DNA from: an uncultured Woeseia sp.
GTDB taxonomy: Bacteria; Pseudomonadota; Gammaproteobacteria; Steroidobacterales; Woeseiaceae
Assembly (NCBI GenBank): GCA_913031125.1
Contig: CAJWFK010000008.1
Span: 1 to 64,000, forward strand
Direction: 5' to 3'
Length of the DNA: 64,000 nt
Made by a program: the position numbers and the translations under genes. This document shows, piece after piece, positions 8,076 to 17,146 of this stretch. Positions within the stretch are counted from its first letter, which is position 1; each line of letters opens with the position of its first letter. The notes under the pieces were generated by a model. It was not told where the DNA came from, searched no databases, and saw only the letters and a list, made by a program, of their open reading frames with translations.

Positions 8076-8998
8076 GCCCCACGGCAGTATTGAAAAATAT
8101 TGATTTTCCGGATCTAAATCAGGTTCCTCTCGTCGACGAAGTAGGAGTACATGAACGAGCTGCGCGGTTCCAGGCGCGGAGTATCAAAAAAAGCTCAAAA
8201 ATTGAAGCACTGCGTAGTGTGTTGTCAATGATCGATTTGACGACACTAGAGGGTCAGGATACTCCTGGCAAAGTGCGGCAGCTTTGTCAAAAAGCACTGC
8301 ATTTGCATAATGCTCTTCCTGATCTGCCAAATGTAGCTGCAGTTTGTGTTTACCCCACTATGGTAGGCGTTGCGAGAGAAGTACTCGGTGATAGTCCAAT
8401 TAAAGTTGCGTCAGTAGCTACAGCTTTTCCTAGCGGAATGACGCCACGTCAGGTCAAACTTGAGGAAACTCGGATCGCCGTCGCCGAGGGTGCCGATGAG
8501 ATCGATATGGTGATTTCACGTGGCGCCTTCCTCCAGGGAGATCACCACTTCGTCTTTGACGAGATTGCTGAGATTAAGACTGCTTGTGGTAAAGCGCATC
8601 TCAAGGTGATATTGGAAACTGGAGAGCTGGGTACGCTGGACCAAGTACGCCGTGCCAGTATGCTGGCAATGCATGCTGGTGCCGATTTTATTAAGACCTC
8701 AACAGGGAAGATTAAGCCTGCTGCTACCTTGCCGGTTACACTCGTCATGTTGCATGCGATCAGGGACTATTATTATCAAGTTGATCGTATGGTAGGGATG
8801 AAGCCCGCGGGAGGCATTTCAAATTCAAAGCTTGCTATTCACTATCTTATTATGTTGCAAGAAACCCTTGGTACATCTTGGATGACTTCTGAATGGTTTC
8901 GTTTTGGAGCTAGTTCGTTAGCAAACGACGTCTTAATGCAACTGCAGAAACAAGCTAGCGGCGTCTATCAGTCAGCAGATTATTTTTCGAGGGACTAA
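8072..8998 (+). CDS. deoC: Deoxyribose-phosphate aldolase
   Basis: Cleaves deoxyribose-5-phosphate to glyceraldehyde-3-phosphate and acetaldehyde. 308 aa, the longer DeoC type. The Schiff-base lysine lies in [10 protein letters not shown] near residue 215, the catalytic Asp in ADEIDMVI near residue 145, and GMKPAGGI near 250 holds the second Lys. GTG start overlapping the deoD stop (GTGA). The next genes are aldehyde dehydrogenases, which could oxidise the acetaldehyde. No phosphopentomutase gene is present in the window to supply the 5-phosphate, so that step must be encoded elsewhere. Confidence 0.95.
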   Translation: MSPTAVLKNIDFPDLNQVPLVDEVGVHERAARFQARSIKKSSKIEALRSVLSMIDLTTLEGQDTPGKVRQLCQKALHLHNALPDLPNVAAVCVYPTMVGVAREVLGDSPIKVASVATAFPSGMTPRQVKLEETRIAVAEGADEIDMVISRGAFLQGDHHFVFDEIAEIKTACGKAHLKVILETGELGTLDQVRRASMLAMHAGADFIKTSTGKIKPAATLPVTLVMLHAIRDYYYQVDRMVGMKPAGGISNSKLAIHYLIMLQETLGTSWMTSEWFRFGASSLANDVLMQLQKQASGVYQSADYFSRD

Positions 8999-9008
8999 GA
9001 ATAAACAA

Positions 9009-10481
9009 ATGACCAGCGAATCGTCCAAGTTGGCTTTCAATGATGGTTGGCAATATTCGCCGGCGCCAGAGAGTACTGATCACATCGTTATTGATGAGCA
9101 GTATGGATTATTTATCGACAATGAATTTGTCGAGCCAGCAGAAGGCCAATATTTCGACACAATAAATCCTGCAACGGAGGAATTCCTTGCAAGCGTTGCA
9201 TTAGCAACTGATGCTGATGTGAGTCGTGCTGTTAAAGCTGCACGTAAGGCAAAGAATGGCGCTTGGTCGAAGATGAAGCCGGCAGATAGGGGCAAGTATA
9301 TATATCGTATTGCGCGCATTTTACAGGAGAGAGCTCGGGAATTTTCGGTTATAGAGTCCCTGGATGGTGGCAAACCAATACGTGAATCTCGAGACATTGA
9401 TATTCCTTTGTCGGCCGCTCACTTTTTCTATTATGCAGGTTGGGCAGATAAACTTGACTATGCGTTTCCGGGCAGAACATCTAAACCACTTGGCGTAGTA
9501 GGACAGGTAATACCTTGGAATTTCCCCTTATTGATGGCTGCATGGAAGATTGCACCTGCACTAGCTTGTGGAAATACCGTTGTTTTAAAACCAGCCGAAA
9601 CTACGCCGCTGACTGCGATGAAGCTTGCTGAAGTTATACGCGATGCTGAACTTCCTCCCGGAGTTGTTAACTTCGTAACCGGTGCAGGTGATACTGGTGC
9701 ATCGATTGTTAATCATCCGGACGTCGACAAGATAGCTTTCACTGGCTCAACCGAAGTTGGCAGAATCATCCAGCAGTCAATTGCTGGAACTGGCAAGAGA
9801 TATACCCTTGAACTCGGAGGTAAGGCAGCCAATATCATTTTCGCGGATGCCGCGATCGATCAAGCGGTAGAAGGAATTGTTAATGGTATTTTCTTTAATC
9901 AAGGACATGTCTGTTGTGCTGGTTCACGATTACTGGTGCAGGAATCGGTTGCTGATGAAGTGGTCTCAAAGCTAAAGGATAGGATGGAAACGCTTATAGT
10001 CGGTGATCCGCTTGATAAGAATACTGACATCGGTGCAATCAATTCAGCTAGCCAGCTTCAGACAATCCAGTCATATCTTAAAATAGGTGAAGAAGAAGGT
10101 GCGGAAATGCATCAAAGCTCTTGCGTGCTTCCAGAGAGAGGTTACTGGTGCCGGCCGACAATATTTACAGGAGTATCCCAGTCGAATCGTGTCGTACAGG
10201 AGGAAATTTTCGGACCAGTTCTCGCTATCCAAACATTTCGTACGCCAGAAGAAGGGTTAGAAAAGGCTAACAATACTCCATATGGTTTGTCTGGCGGAGT
10301 CTGGACTGACAAAGGTTCGAAGATATTCCAGATAACCAAAAAAGTTCGTGCCGGAGTGATATGGGCGAATACATTTAATAAATTTGATCCGACATCACCT
10401 TTTGGCGGATACAAAGAAAGTGGTATTGGAAGTGAAGGTGGCCTGCATGGCCTGAATGCTTATGTGGAATTGGTTAAATGA
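9009..10481 (+). CDS. Aldehyde dehydrogenase, catalytic half of a split ALDH16-like pair
   Basis: NAD(P)-dependent aldehyde oxidation in the cytoplasm; 490 aa, full length for the family. Seen in order: PWNFPLLMAAWKIAPAL (Rossmann, near residue 165), FTGSTEVG (near 245), general-base Glu in TLELGGK (near 265), catalytic Cys in NQGHVCCAGS (near 300), EEIFGPVL (near 400) and PFGGYKESG. It lies 10 bases after deoC and overlaps the next, incomplete ALDH-like gene by four bases (ATGA). The deoC neighbour suggests acetaldehyde as substrate. The pairing with a Cys-less partner recalls ALDH16, where both units are fused in one chain. Confidence 0.93.
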   Translation: MTSESSKLAFNDGWQYSPAPESTDHIVIDEQYGLFIDNEFVEPAEGQYFDTINPATEEFLASVALATDADVSRAVKAARKAKNGAWSKMKPADRGKYIYRIARILQERAREFSVIESLDGGKPIRESRDIDIPLSAAHFFYYAGWADKLDYAFPGRTSKPLGVVGQVIPWNFPLLMAAWKIAPALACGNTVVLKPAETTPLTAMKLAEVIRDAELPPGVVNFVTGAGDTGASIVNHPDVDKIAFTGSTEVGRIIQQSIAGTGKRYTLELGGKAANIIFADAAIDQAVEGIVNGIFFNQGHVCCAGSRLLVQESVADEVVSKLKDRMETLIVGDPLDKNTDIGAINSASQLQTIQSYLKIGEEEGAEMHQSSCVLPERGYWCRPTIFTGVSQSNRVVQEEIFGPVLAIQTFRTPEEGLEKANNTPYGLSGGVWTDKGSKIFQITKKVRAGVIWANTFNKFDPTSPFGGYKESGIGSEGGLHGLNAYVELVK

Positions 10482-11356
10482 CCATGGTTGGGCCGCATTC
10501 AAGAGTACCTGTCGCAAAGACATACAAGATCTACATTGATGGAAAATTTCCGCGCACGGAATCGGGCAGATACTTTCCCCTTAAAGATGTGGATGATCAA
10601 GTTGTCGCTAATCTTTGCCGCAGTAGCAGAAAGGACTTTCGTAATGCCGTTGTTTCTGCGCGCAAAGCATTTCCGAATTGGTCGTCAGCTAGTGCTTACC
10701 TCCGAGGCCAGATTTTGTACAGGATTGCGGAAATGCTTGAGGGAAGAAGAGACCAATTTATCTCGGAGCTTGTGCTGCAAGGCTTGTCCAAGCGTCGTGC
10801 CAGAAAGGAAGTTGAGGCGTCTATAGACCGCCTTATCTATTTTGCTGGTTGGTCGGATAAATATCAGCAGGTTTTTAGTGCTGTGAATCCCGTAAATTCC
10901 TCACATTTTAATTTTTCTGTATTGGAACCGACAGGTGTGGTGTCTATTCTTGCTCCGACAGGGAGTGGTCTCTTAGGGCTTATTTCTAATATAGCCCCAG
11001 TCATAGTAGGCGGTAACACCTCGGTGATTTTAGCGTCAGAGTCGATGCCCCTTTGTTCGGTGTCCTTCGCAGAAGTACTTCATGCCTCTGATGTGCCAGC
11101 CGGTGTTGTTAATATCCTTACCGGGTTTAGGGAAGAATTAACAGAACAGTTTGCGACGCATATGGATGTTAACGCCATCATTTTTTCGGATGATGACGGT
11201 GGTGTTGCAAAAACCATTGAAAGTCTTGCAGCAAATAATATTAAGCGTGTCATTCCGCGTAACGCCATTGATTGGTCAAGTGAGAAAAATCAAAATCCCT
11301 ATCTAATCCGGGACACTCAGGAAACGAAAACCACCTGGCATCCTATCGGTAACTAA
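10478..11356 (+). CDS. ALDH-like protein lacking the catalytic domain (ALDH16 second-domain type)
   Basis: 292 aa resembling the N-terminal NAD-binding part of aldehyde dehydrogenases. It has YKIYIDGKF at the start, ARKAFPNWSS, then VLEPTGVVSILAPTG and NIAPVIVGGNTSVI near residues 155-185, and PAGVVNILTG near 205. It ends before the region that carries the catalytic Cys, and the Glu motif is missing. The end at WHPIGN is a clean stop directly before the next gene's ATG, so this does not look like a decaying gene. In ALDH16 a similar inactive domain is fused behind a catalytic one; here the two are separate genes overlapping by four bases. A structural or partner role is inferred. Confidence 0.82.
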   Translation: MTMVGPHSRVPVAKTYKIYIDGKFPRTESGRYFPLKDVDDQVVANLCRSSRKDFRNAVVSARKAFPNWSSASAYLRGQILYRIAEMLEGRRDQFISELVLQGLSKRRARKEVEASIDRLIYFAGWSDKYQQVFSAVNPVNSSHFNFSVLEPTGVVSILAPTGSGLLGLISNIAPVIVGGNTSVILASESMPLCSVSFAEVLHASDVPAGVVNILTGFREELTEQFATHMDVNAIIFSDDDGGVAKTIESLAANNIKRVIPRNAIDWSSEKNQNPYLIRDTQETKTTWHPIGN

Positions 11357-13303
11357 ATGAAATTGTCTGGAATCAGAATCGCTACATTTGCGGCGGCTAG
11401 CATCGTTTTGTTAGCGTCATGTAGCGAGAGTACTCAGGTGATTCAGAGCGATGACCAGCGGGATCCCTCCGTTGCTCGGTTGTGGAATGAAGTGCTCCTA
11501 GATGCCATTCGTAATGACTTCGCGCGGCCGACTGTGCACGCGCGTAATATTTTTCACATATCGGCAGCCTTGTATGATGCCTGGGCTTTTTTCGATGCAA
11601 ATTCCGGAACTTTCCTTCTCGATAAAACAGTTAGCAACTATAGTTGCCCACTAGACTATGTTGCTTATAACCGTGATTTGCTTTCGGCGCAGGAAGAAGC
11701 GATGAGTTTTGCAGCCTATAGACTTATCCTACATCGATTTCTGGAGGCTCCCGGCTTTGCTGCTGTTCAGGACAACGCCGATTCTCTAATGGAATCACTT
11801 GGCTATGATACTTCTGACACATCAAAAAATACTCGTTCGGGCTCTGCAGCGGCAATAGGGAATGTCATAGCATCTTGTTATATCGAATTTGGGTTACAAG
11901 ATGGATCTAATGAAGCCGATAATTATGCAAACCGATTTTATATACCAGTCAATCCGCCAGTTGAACCGGAAAACACAGGTAACCCGAATATTATTGATCT
12001 GGATCGATGGCAACAGATTGCGCTGACGATTTTTATCGATCAGGCGGGAAACCCCATTACCGAGATTCCCGAATTCCTTAGTCCTGAATGGGGCCAAGTC
12101 GTGCCCTTTGCACTCTCGTCGAATGATTTAACAATTTATGAAAGAACAGGATTCGACTACTGGGTTTATCATGATCCGGGCTTGCCGCCACTTTCTGATG
12201 GACCATGGTCTGAAGAATACAAGTGGGGTTTCTCACTAGTTTCTATTTGGTCTTCGCATCTCGATTCAACGGATGGGGTAATGATAGATATTTCCCCAGC
12301 ATCACTAGGAAATATTTCAACTTTGCCCAGCGAATTACCTGATTATCGTACTTTCTTCAATTATTTGGACGGTGGTGATTTTAGTGTGGGGCATGCTCTA
12401 AACCCGGCAACTGGGGAGCCCTACGCTCCACAGCTAGTGCCTCGCGGCGATTATACTCGCGTGCTTGCAGAATTTTGGGCAGATGGCCCAGATTCTGAAA
12501 CACCGCCTGGTCACTGGTTCGTAATTCTTAATTCAGTTATTGATCATCCAGAGTTTGAAAGAAGGATGGAAGGAATGGGTGCGGTATTAGGTCCGCTTGA
12601 ATGGGATGTAAAAGCTTATTTCTCATTGGGTGGAGCAATGCATGATGCTGCAATTGTCGCGTGGGGTATAAAGGGCTGGTACGACTATTTGCGACCACTG
12701 TCTGCTATTCGCGCAATGGCTGAACGGGGACAAAGCAGTGATCCTCTTCAGGGATCCTATTCAGTTTACGGTATACCTCTAGAGCCAGGTTATATTGAAC
12801 TCGTTTCTGCGGGTGACCCACTTGCGAGTGTTAGCGATGAAAATGTGGGAAAAATAAAATTATATGCTTGGAGAGGCCCGACATATATTAATGAGCCAGC
12901 AACGGACCAGGCGGGTGTTGGATGGATACTTGCAGAGAACTGGTGGCCTTACCAACGACCAACCTTCGTTACTCCACCGTTTGCTGGCTACATTTCGGGC
13001 CACTCGACCTATTCGCGCGCTGCTGCAGAGGTTTTAACGAGATTAACCGGTGACCCTTACTTTCCAGGTGGGATGAGTAGTTTTGAAATCGAAGCGAATG
13101 AATTTTTGGTGTTTGAGGAGGGCCCGAGCGTCGATATGACCCTACAGTGGGCAACTTATAGGGATGCTGCGGATCAAACTAGCTTGTCCCGCCTATGGGG
13201 TGGCATACATCCACCTGCTGATGATATCCCGGGGCGGCGTATTGGAGAACAGATTGGTATCGACGCCTTTGAATTAGCTCGGCAATATTTCACTAACAGG
13301 TAG
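11357..13303 (+). CDS. Vanadium-haloperoxidase/PAP2-like lipoprotein
   Basis: 648 aa with a lipoprotein signal peptide (LLASC, Cys near residue 22), so exported and membrane-anchored. The three vanadate/phosphate-site motifs of the vanadium haloperoxidase / PAP2 phosphatase superfamily are complete: K-x6-RP as KGWYDYLRP (near residue 438), SGHS (near 550, before TYSRAAAEVL), and SR-x5-H-x3-D as SRLWGGIHPPAD near 620. Long N-terminal region as in bacterial VCPO-like proteins. Its ATG follows the ALDH-like stop without a gap, so it belongs to the deoD operon. It could be a haloperoxidase, or a phosphatase acting on exported phosphorylated sugars or nucleotides; sequence alone does not decide. 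Confidence 0.85.
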   Translation: MKLSGIRIATFAAASIVLLASCSESTQVIQSDDQRDPSVARLWNEVLLDAIRNDFARPTVHARNIFHISAALYDAWAFFDANSGTFLLDKTVSNYSCPLDYVAYNRDLLSAQEEAMSFAAYRLILHRFLEAPGFAAVQDNADSLMESLGYDTSDTSKNTRSGSAAAIGNVIASCYIEFGLQDGSNEADNYANRFYIPVNPPVEPENTGNPNIIDLDRWQQIALTIFIDQAGNPITEIPEFLSPEWGQVVPFALSSNDLTIYERTGFDYWVYHDPGLPPLSDGPWSEEYKWGFSLVSIWSSHLDSTDGVMIDISPASLGNISTLPSELPDYRTFFNYLDGGDFSVGHALNPATGEPYAPQLVPRGDYTRVLAEFWADGPDSETPPGHWFVILNSVIDHPEFERRMEGMGAVLGPLEWDVKAYFSLGGAMHDAAIVAWGIKGWYDYLRPLSAIRAMAERGQSSDPLQGSYSVYGIPLEPGYIELVSAGDPLASVSDENVGKIKLYAWRGPTYINEPATDQAGVGWILAENWWPYQRPTFVTPPFAGYISGHSTYSRAAAEVLTRLTGDPYFPGGMSSFEIEANEFLVFEEGPSVDMTLQWATYRDAADQTSLSRLWGGIHPPADDIPGRRIGEQIGIDAFELARQYFTNR

Positions 13304-13336
13304 AAGTTTATGTCGTTCTAATATCTAATTTTATTA

Positions 13337-14308
13337 TTAGTCTATTACGAACTCTGGTTCCAAACGGCCACCGATTTGCTGTATAACTGAAGCGGCACAT
13401 TGGTTACCGATTCTGGCACATTCCTGAAGAGGCTTACCGGAGGTCCATCCGAATAGAAACCCAGCGGTGTATGCGTCACCAGCTCCGGTTGTATCAACTA
13501 TCTGTTCAATTTGTGTTGCTTCCTGAAATACAATCTCGTTGCCGAGTTTTGTTACTGACCCCATATCGGATCGTGTGATTGAAAATAAATTTGTAAAGTC
13601 GCTCAGGGCTTCCATAGTCGCTTCATGACCAGTGGTCTTAAGAAGGGCAGCTACTTCGTCCTCATTACCAAAAACAATATCTATATCTTCGTGTATTGCC
13701 GCGTACCAAGCATCATAATGTCGCTCCACACAAAGTGAATCTGATAAGGATAGTGCAACAGCGGCGTTATTATTTCGCGCAATTTTAATGGCTTTAGCTG
13801 CAATCGCCGGACCCTCTGGGATATCCCAGATGTACCCTTCAAGAAGTATTATTGATGGATTGCCAACAGTTGTGTTTGTGATATCGGTTATGGAGAGCTC
13901 TGTGCAGGCGCCAAGATATGTCTGCATTGTCCGTTGTCCATCACCTTCAATTAATGCATGGCAGCGAGCGGTTGGAGAATTCGCGGTTTTTGGCGGGAGT
14001 CGCACTTCGACATCTAGCTTCTTCATATCATCCACGAAGATTGTACCCATGGGATCGTCGTTAAGACGCCCGATGAATGCTGTGCTAGCTCCCAGATTGG
14101 CTAGTCCGGCTATGGTATTGGCGACAGAGCCACCACACATTTGGGTTGTCTCTCCCATCTGTTCGTATAGCTCATGTGCTTGCTCCTGATTTATCAGAGT
14201 CATAGACCCTGGTGGTGCCCCTATATTTTCTAGAAACTTTTTGTCGACGGGCGCCAATACATCCACTATGGCGTTGCCGATCCCAAGAACCTGTGTTGAT
14301 CGTGACAT
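13337..14308 (-). CDS. PfkB-family adenosine kinase
   Basis: Phosphorylates adenosine (or another nucleoside/sugar) with ATP in the cytoplasm; 323 aa from ATG 14308 (a TTG at 14323 is possible). Marks: GIGNAIVDVLAP at the N terminus, CGGSVANTIAGLANLG (substrate site) near residue 60, IGRLNDDPMG, and the C-terminal PfkB signature DTTGAGDAYTAGFLFG near residue 275 with the catalytic Asp. The QTYLGA and ELSI segments fit the bacterial adenosine-kinase-like branch. It lies 79 bases downstream of the GMC gene and is convergent with the haloperoxidase-like gene. In this context it would salvage adenosine as AMP, bypassing breakdown. Confidence 0.85.
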   Translation of the reverse strand: MSRSTQVLGIGNAIVDVLAPVDKKFLENIGAPPGSMTLINQEQAHELYEQMGETTQMCGGSVANTIAGLANLGASTAFIGRLNDDPMGTIFVDDMKKLDVEVRLPPKTANSPTARCHALIEGDGQRTMQTYLGACTELSITDITNTTVGNPSIILLEGYIWDIPEGPAIAAKAIKIARNNNAAVALSLSDSLCVERHYDAWYAAIHEDIDIVFGNEDEVAALLKTTGHEATMEALSDFTNLFSITRSDMGSVTKLGNEIVFQEATQIEQIVDTTGAGDAYTAGFLFGWTSGKPLQECARIGNQCAASVIQQIGGRLEPEFVID

Positions 14309-14387
14309 ATTTAATAGATCCAAATTTTAAACCGGAGGGTTAGATACCTTGTAAAAAGTAAAACTACGCGTGAGTACCAGGCATCAC

Positions 14388-16064
14388 TCAGATATTGTTA
14401 TTTTTAGCTGCTGTCATGATGTGCTCGGCAGCACGAAAAGCTAGTGCCATTATAGTCATTGTTGGTTGCCCCCGACCGGATGTTACCAAACTTGAACCAT
14501 CGCAAAGAAACAGGTTAGGAATATCGTGAGCACGATGGTATTTGTCGATTACGGAAGTCGCAGGGTTATCACCCATACGGCAAGTTCCGAGCAGATGCGG
14601 ACCCCGGGTCTGATAGGTAATAGGCTCTCGCCAGGCATGTTGAGCACCGGCGGCTTGTGCAATTTCCATGGTCCGATCCTGCATGAAGTTAGCCAGTTTT
14701 ATATCGTCATCGTGATCTCGATACGTGATTCGAAGCGAAGGGCGACCGAACTGATCTTTATGAGTTGGATCGATAGTAATGTTGTTTCTATCTTGTGGAA
14801 GAGACGTCCCGCTGCCAAATAAGAACATACTTCGAGTAAAGTCATTCTCCAGATTAGCTTTAAATTCTGTTCCCCATTGGGGGCCATTCGGACGCGCACC
14901 GGCCATTGCAAAAAGGAAAGGGACAGCCGCCATAAATGGACGAGCGTCAATACCACCGCCACCATAAAAACCGCGTTTCAGATCACTTTCGTAAAACTGA
15001 TGAATGATTCTTGAGACTTGGACGCCTTTATAATCATTCAGTTGTCGGTCGAATAATGTACGCACTATCGAATGACTATTAAACATCAGGTTTCTGCCCA
15101 CAAAGCCGCTCGAATTGGCTAGTCCATCTGGAAATTGACTGTTCGCCGAATTTAATAATAGGCGTGGTGTCTCCGCGCCATTAGCTGACACGATTACAGC
15201 TTTAGCTTTCTGCGCTTTTTCTGCACCTGTGCTGTCAATGTAGGCAACCTCTTCAACACGGCCCCTCGCATTAGTCCCAATTTTGTAGACGGCACATTCC
15301 GGTCGAAGTTCACAGTTTTCACTCTGAACAGCAGCAGGAATCATTGCAGCGAGAGTTGATGATTTAGCATTTGTCTCACAGCCAAACCACATGCAGTAAC
15401 CACAATTAATGCAGGGTGGGCGGCCATTATGTGGTTTCGTTAGCACCGCGTGAGGCTCTGGTTGAACACTCCAGCCTAACTGTGCGGCGGCTTTTTCCAT
15501 AAGCACACCGGACGACTTGATAGGGAATGGAGGCATGGGAAACGGACGAGAGCGAAACGAATCATCTGGTCCTGGCGCGCCAGATACACCGATTTCCCAA
15601 TCCACACGGCTATAGTATGGCTCCAGTTCTTCGTAGCTAATAGGCCAGTCCGAAAAGTTTGTATCGCTGATTGGTCCCAAAAGGCTGCGCTCTTTGAAAT
15701 CTATTTCCCTGAATCGCCAGAAATTTGCAGTCATATGAACGCTGCTTCCACCGACTGTTTGTGAATAAAATGCTGGCGTCATTTGTGGCGCTTTTGCGGT
15801 CTGCGTATGGTCTGTCCTAAAGGTCTGTTGGCTATATTTATTTCCACCGCCGTTTAATTCTTCATTCAGGAAAACGGAGAGAGCATCGTGTTTGTCGTGA
15901 GTAAAGTCTTCAGCAGTGCGAAGGGCCCCCTGTTCGAGAAGAATAACGCTAAAGCCATTAGTTGCTAGCTCTTTAGCTATAATGCCGCCTGCTGATCCTG
16001 ATCCGATTACAACGAAGTCCACAATTTCATCAAGCCCAAACGTCACATGATTTTCAAGTGCCAT
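14388..16064 (-). CDS. GMC-family FAD oxidoreductase (gluconate/sugar dehydrogenase large subunit type)
   Basis: 558 aa from ATG 16064, which has GGGAG eight bases upstream; the longer open frame overlaps the small-subunit gene. The FAD site is VVIGSGSAGG near residue 20. CINCGYC and MWFGCE near residue 215 and the C-terminal HLLGTCRMG and SGRGQPTMTIMAL are typical of gluconate 2-dehydrogenase-type GMC enzymes, with the catalytic His in the former. It has no signal peptide but overlaps by 11 bases a Tat-bearing subunit-3 gene, so it probably hitchhikes to the periplasm with that partner. No cytochrome c subunit is adjacent. Oxidation of ribose or another sugar from nucleosides is inferred from context only. 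Confidence 0.88.
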   Translation of the reverse strand: MALENHVTFGLDEIVDFVVIGSGSAGGIIAKELATNGFSVILLEQGALRTAEDFTHDKHDALSVFLNEELNGGGNKYSQQTFRTDHTQTAKAPQMTPAFYSQTVGGSSVHMTANFWRFREIDFKERSLLGPISDTNFSDWPISYEELEPYYSRVDWEIGVSGAPGPDDSFRSRPFPMPPFPIKSSGVLMEKAAAQLGWSVQPEPHAVLTKPHNGRPPCINCGYCMWFGCETNAKSSTLAAMIPAAVQSENCELRPECAVYKIGTNARGRVEEVAYIDSTGAEKAQKAKAVIVSANGAETPRLLLNSANSQFPDGLANSSGFVGRNLMFNSHSIVRTLFDRQLNDYKGVQVSRIIHQFYESDLKRGFYGGGGIDARPFMAAVPFLFAMAGARPNGPQWGTEFKANLENDFTRSMFLFGSGTSLPQDRNNITIDPTHKDQFGRPSLRITYRDHDDDIKLANFMQDRTMEIAQAAGAQHAWREPITYQTRGPHLLGTCRMGDNPATSVIDKYHRAHDIPNLFLCDGSSLVTSGRGQPTMTIMALAFRAAEHIMTAAKNNNI

Positions 16065-16650
16065 CTGTTTCTCCCGATTCGTAGGCGGCATCATAATCAC
16101 CAAACGGGTGCGCCCATGCTTGCGGTGGTCCCGGCATGCCAGCAAGTTGCCAGCCGACGTTATTGTGGTTACCGCCATATTTAGCCATTCCAAAGACTCC
16201 GGCAAGCGTCATAAATCTTGCCCCTTGAAAAAAAGGTGTTTCCTCGACGCTCTGCAGGTAGGTATCCTGCTCCAGTTCGTTGAGATCAGAGAAAACCTGA
16301 GCCCCGGGAAAAATGTTTGGGATATTTTTCTGGAATTCGGAAAGCATCAGTCGAGCAGGAACGGCCATTTCAGAGAAAATCGTTCCGAAGGCCTCATCGA
16401 AAAAATAAACGGCTCCTGCTTCTGTTGCCCCTGGTGTGTTAGTGGTTGGGAGTATCCGTGCTGCGATGGCGATTATTTCCCTGGCTTCAGCATTGGTAAT
16501 GTTTTTGAAGTGATTTGAAGCATTCTTCGCGGTGCATGCCGCTTGAGAAACAGCAATGAAAGCAGGTAACCTAGCTCGTGCCAGCGCACCGCCGAGAGCA
16601 GTGCCAGAGCCCTGCATGAATAACCTACGTGTCAAAAAATCACTGCCCAT
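16054..16650 (-). CDS. Gluconate 2-dehydrogenase subunit 3-like protein with Tat signal
   Basis: 198 aa from ATG 16650 (GGAAG upstream). It begins MGSDFLTRRLFMQG followed by an Ala/Gly-rich hydrophobic stretch, a twin-arginine signal. The mature part has the helical subunit-3 pattern ITNAEAREIIAIAARILPTTNTPGATEAGAVYF and FMTLAGVFG, ending with GQ/W-rich residues. Such subunits form a 1:1 complex with GMC flavoprotein subunits and carry them through the Tat pathway. Its 3' end overlaps the GMC start by 11 bases, and it is divergent from the urate/xanthine operon. Confidence 0.83.
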   Translation of the reverse strand: MGSDFLTRRLFMQGSGTALGGALARARLPAFIAVSQAACTAKNASNHFKNITNAEAREIIAIAARILPTTNTPGATEAGAVYFFDEAFGTIFSEMAVPARLMLSEFQKNIPNIFPGAQVFSDLNELEQDTYLQSVEETPFFQGARFMTLAGVFGMAKYGGNHNNVGWQLAGMPGPPQAWAHPFGDYDAAYESGETDGT

Positions 16651-16675
16651 TACATGCTTCCTTAGTAGCTGGATT

Positions 16676-16684
16676 CGCAAACGT
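16676..16684. promoter_or_regulatory. PurR/LacI-like half operator
   Basis: CGCAAACGT equals the left half of a PurR-type operator (core GCAAACGTTTGC). The right half here is degenerate. It sits upstream of the Tat subunit-3 gene, in the divergent region shared with the xanthine/urate operon. A LacI-family site is inferred; no such regulator is encoded in the window. Confidence 0.25.
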
Positions 16685-16780
16685 AGCACAGTCTTTACTA
16701 GCTAGCTCTATTAATTATTTTTGGAAGTAGCTTAGATTCTATTTAATTACAGACTTGCTGATATCATTAGATAATTCTTG

Positions 16781-16788
16781 AAACGTTT
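16781..16788. promoter_or_regulatory. CG-centred palindrome before the HIU hydrolase start
   Basis: AAACGTTT, extended GAAACGTTTGG, is the central core of a PurR/LacI-type operator and ends nine bases before the HIUase ATG. A repressor bound here would cover the ribosome-binding region. Eight bases are weak evidence alone; together with the CGCAAACGT at 16676 it is worth noting. Confidence 0.28.
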
Positions 16789-16797
16789 GGTGCTGTA

Positions 16798-17145
16798 ATG
16801 GGAAAATTAACAACGCACGTGCTGGATACCTCGAATGGTAAACCAGGCTCGGCAATTAGTATCAGAGTATATAAATTAGAGGATGATCGTTGCTTGGTGG
16901 CCTCTGCCATTACTAACGACAACGGTCGCACTGAAGAGGCGCTGCTTGAAGACGATACTTTCGGACCAGGTATCTACGAGATAGAATTTTACGTAGGAAA
17001 TTATTTTTTAGAGAGGGATTCTAAGACGGATACGCCGCCGTTTCTTGATGTGGTAGTAGTCAGAGTGACGTTGTCTGAAGACGAGCATTATCATGTGCCT
17101 TTGCTGGTGTCTCCTTGGAGTTACTCGACCTATCGCGGTAGCTGA
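16798..17145 (+). CDS. 5-hydroxyisourate hydrolase (transthyretin-like)
   Basis: Hydrolyses 5-hydroxyisourate, the unstable product of urate oxidation, to OHCU. 115 aa with the family signatures LTTHVLDTSNGKPG at the N terminus, the catalytic Arg in ISIRVYKL, and the diagnostic C-terminal YRGS. No signal peptide, so cytoplasmic. It is the first gene of the xanthine-to-ureidoglycolate operon; the xdhA ATG follows its stop after one base. The partner urate oxidase is PuuD and the next enzyme is UraD, both in the same operon. Confidence 0.96.
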   Translation: MGKLTTHVLDTSNGKPGSAISIRVYKLEDDRCLVASAITNDNGRTEEALLEDDTFGPGIYEIEFYVGNYFLERDSKTDTPPFLDVVVVRVTLSEDEHYHVPLLVSPWSYSTYRGS

Positions 17146-17146
17146 T

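Noticed and set aside
16065-16205. Longer N terminus for the GMC oxidoreductase
   Set aside because: The extra 47 codons lie inside the small-subunit gene and do not match the family; ATG 16064 has a proper ribosome-binding site.
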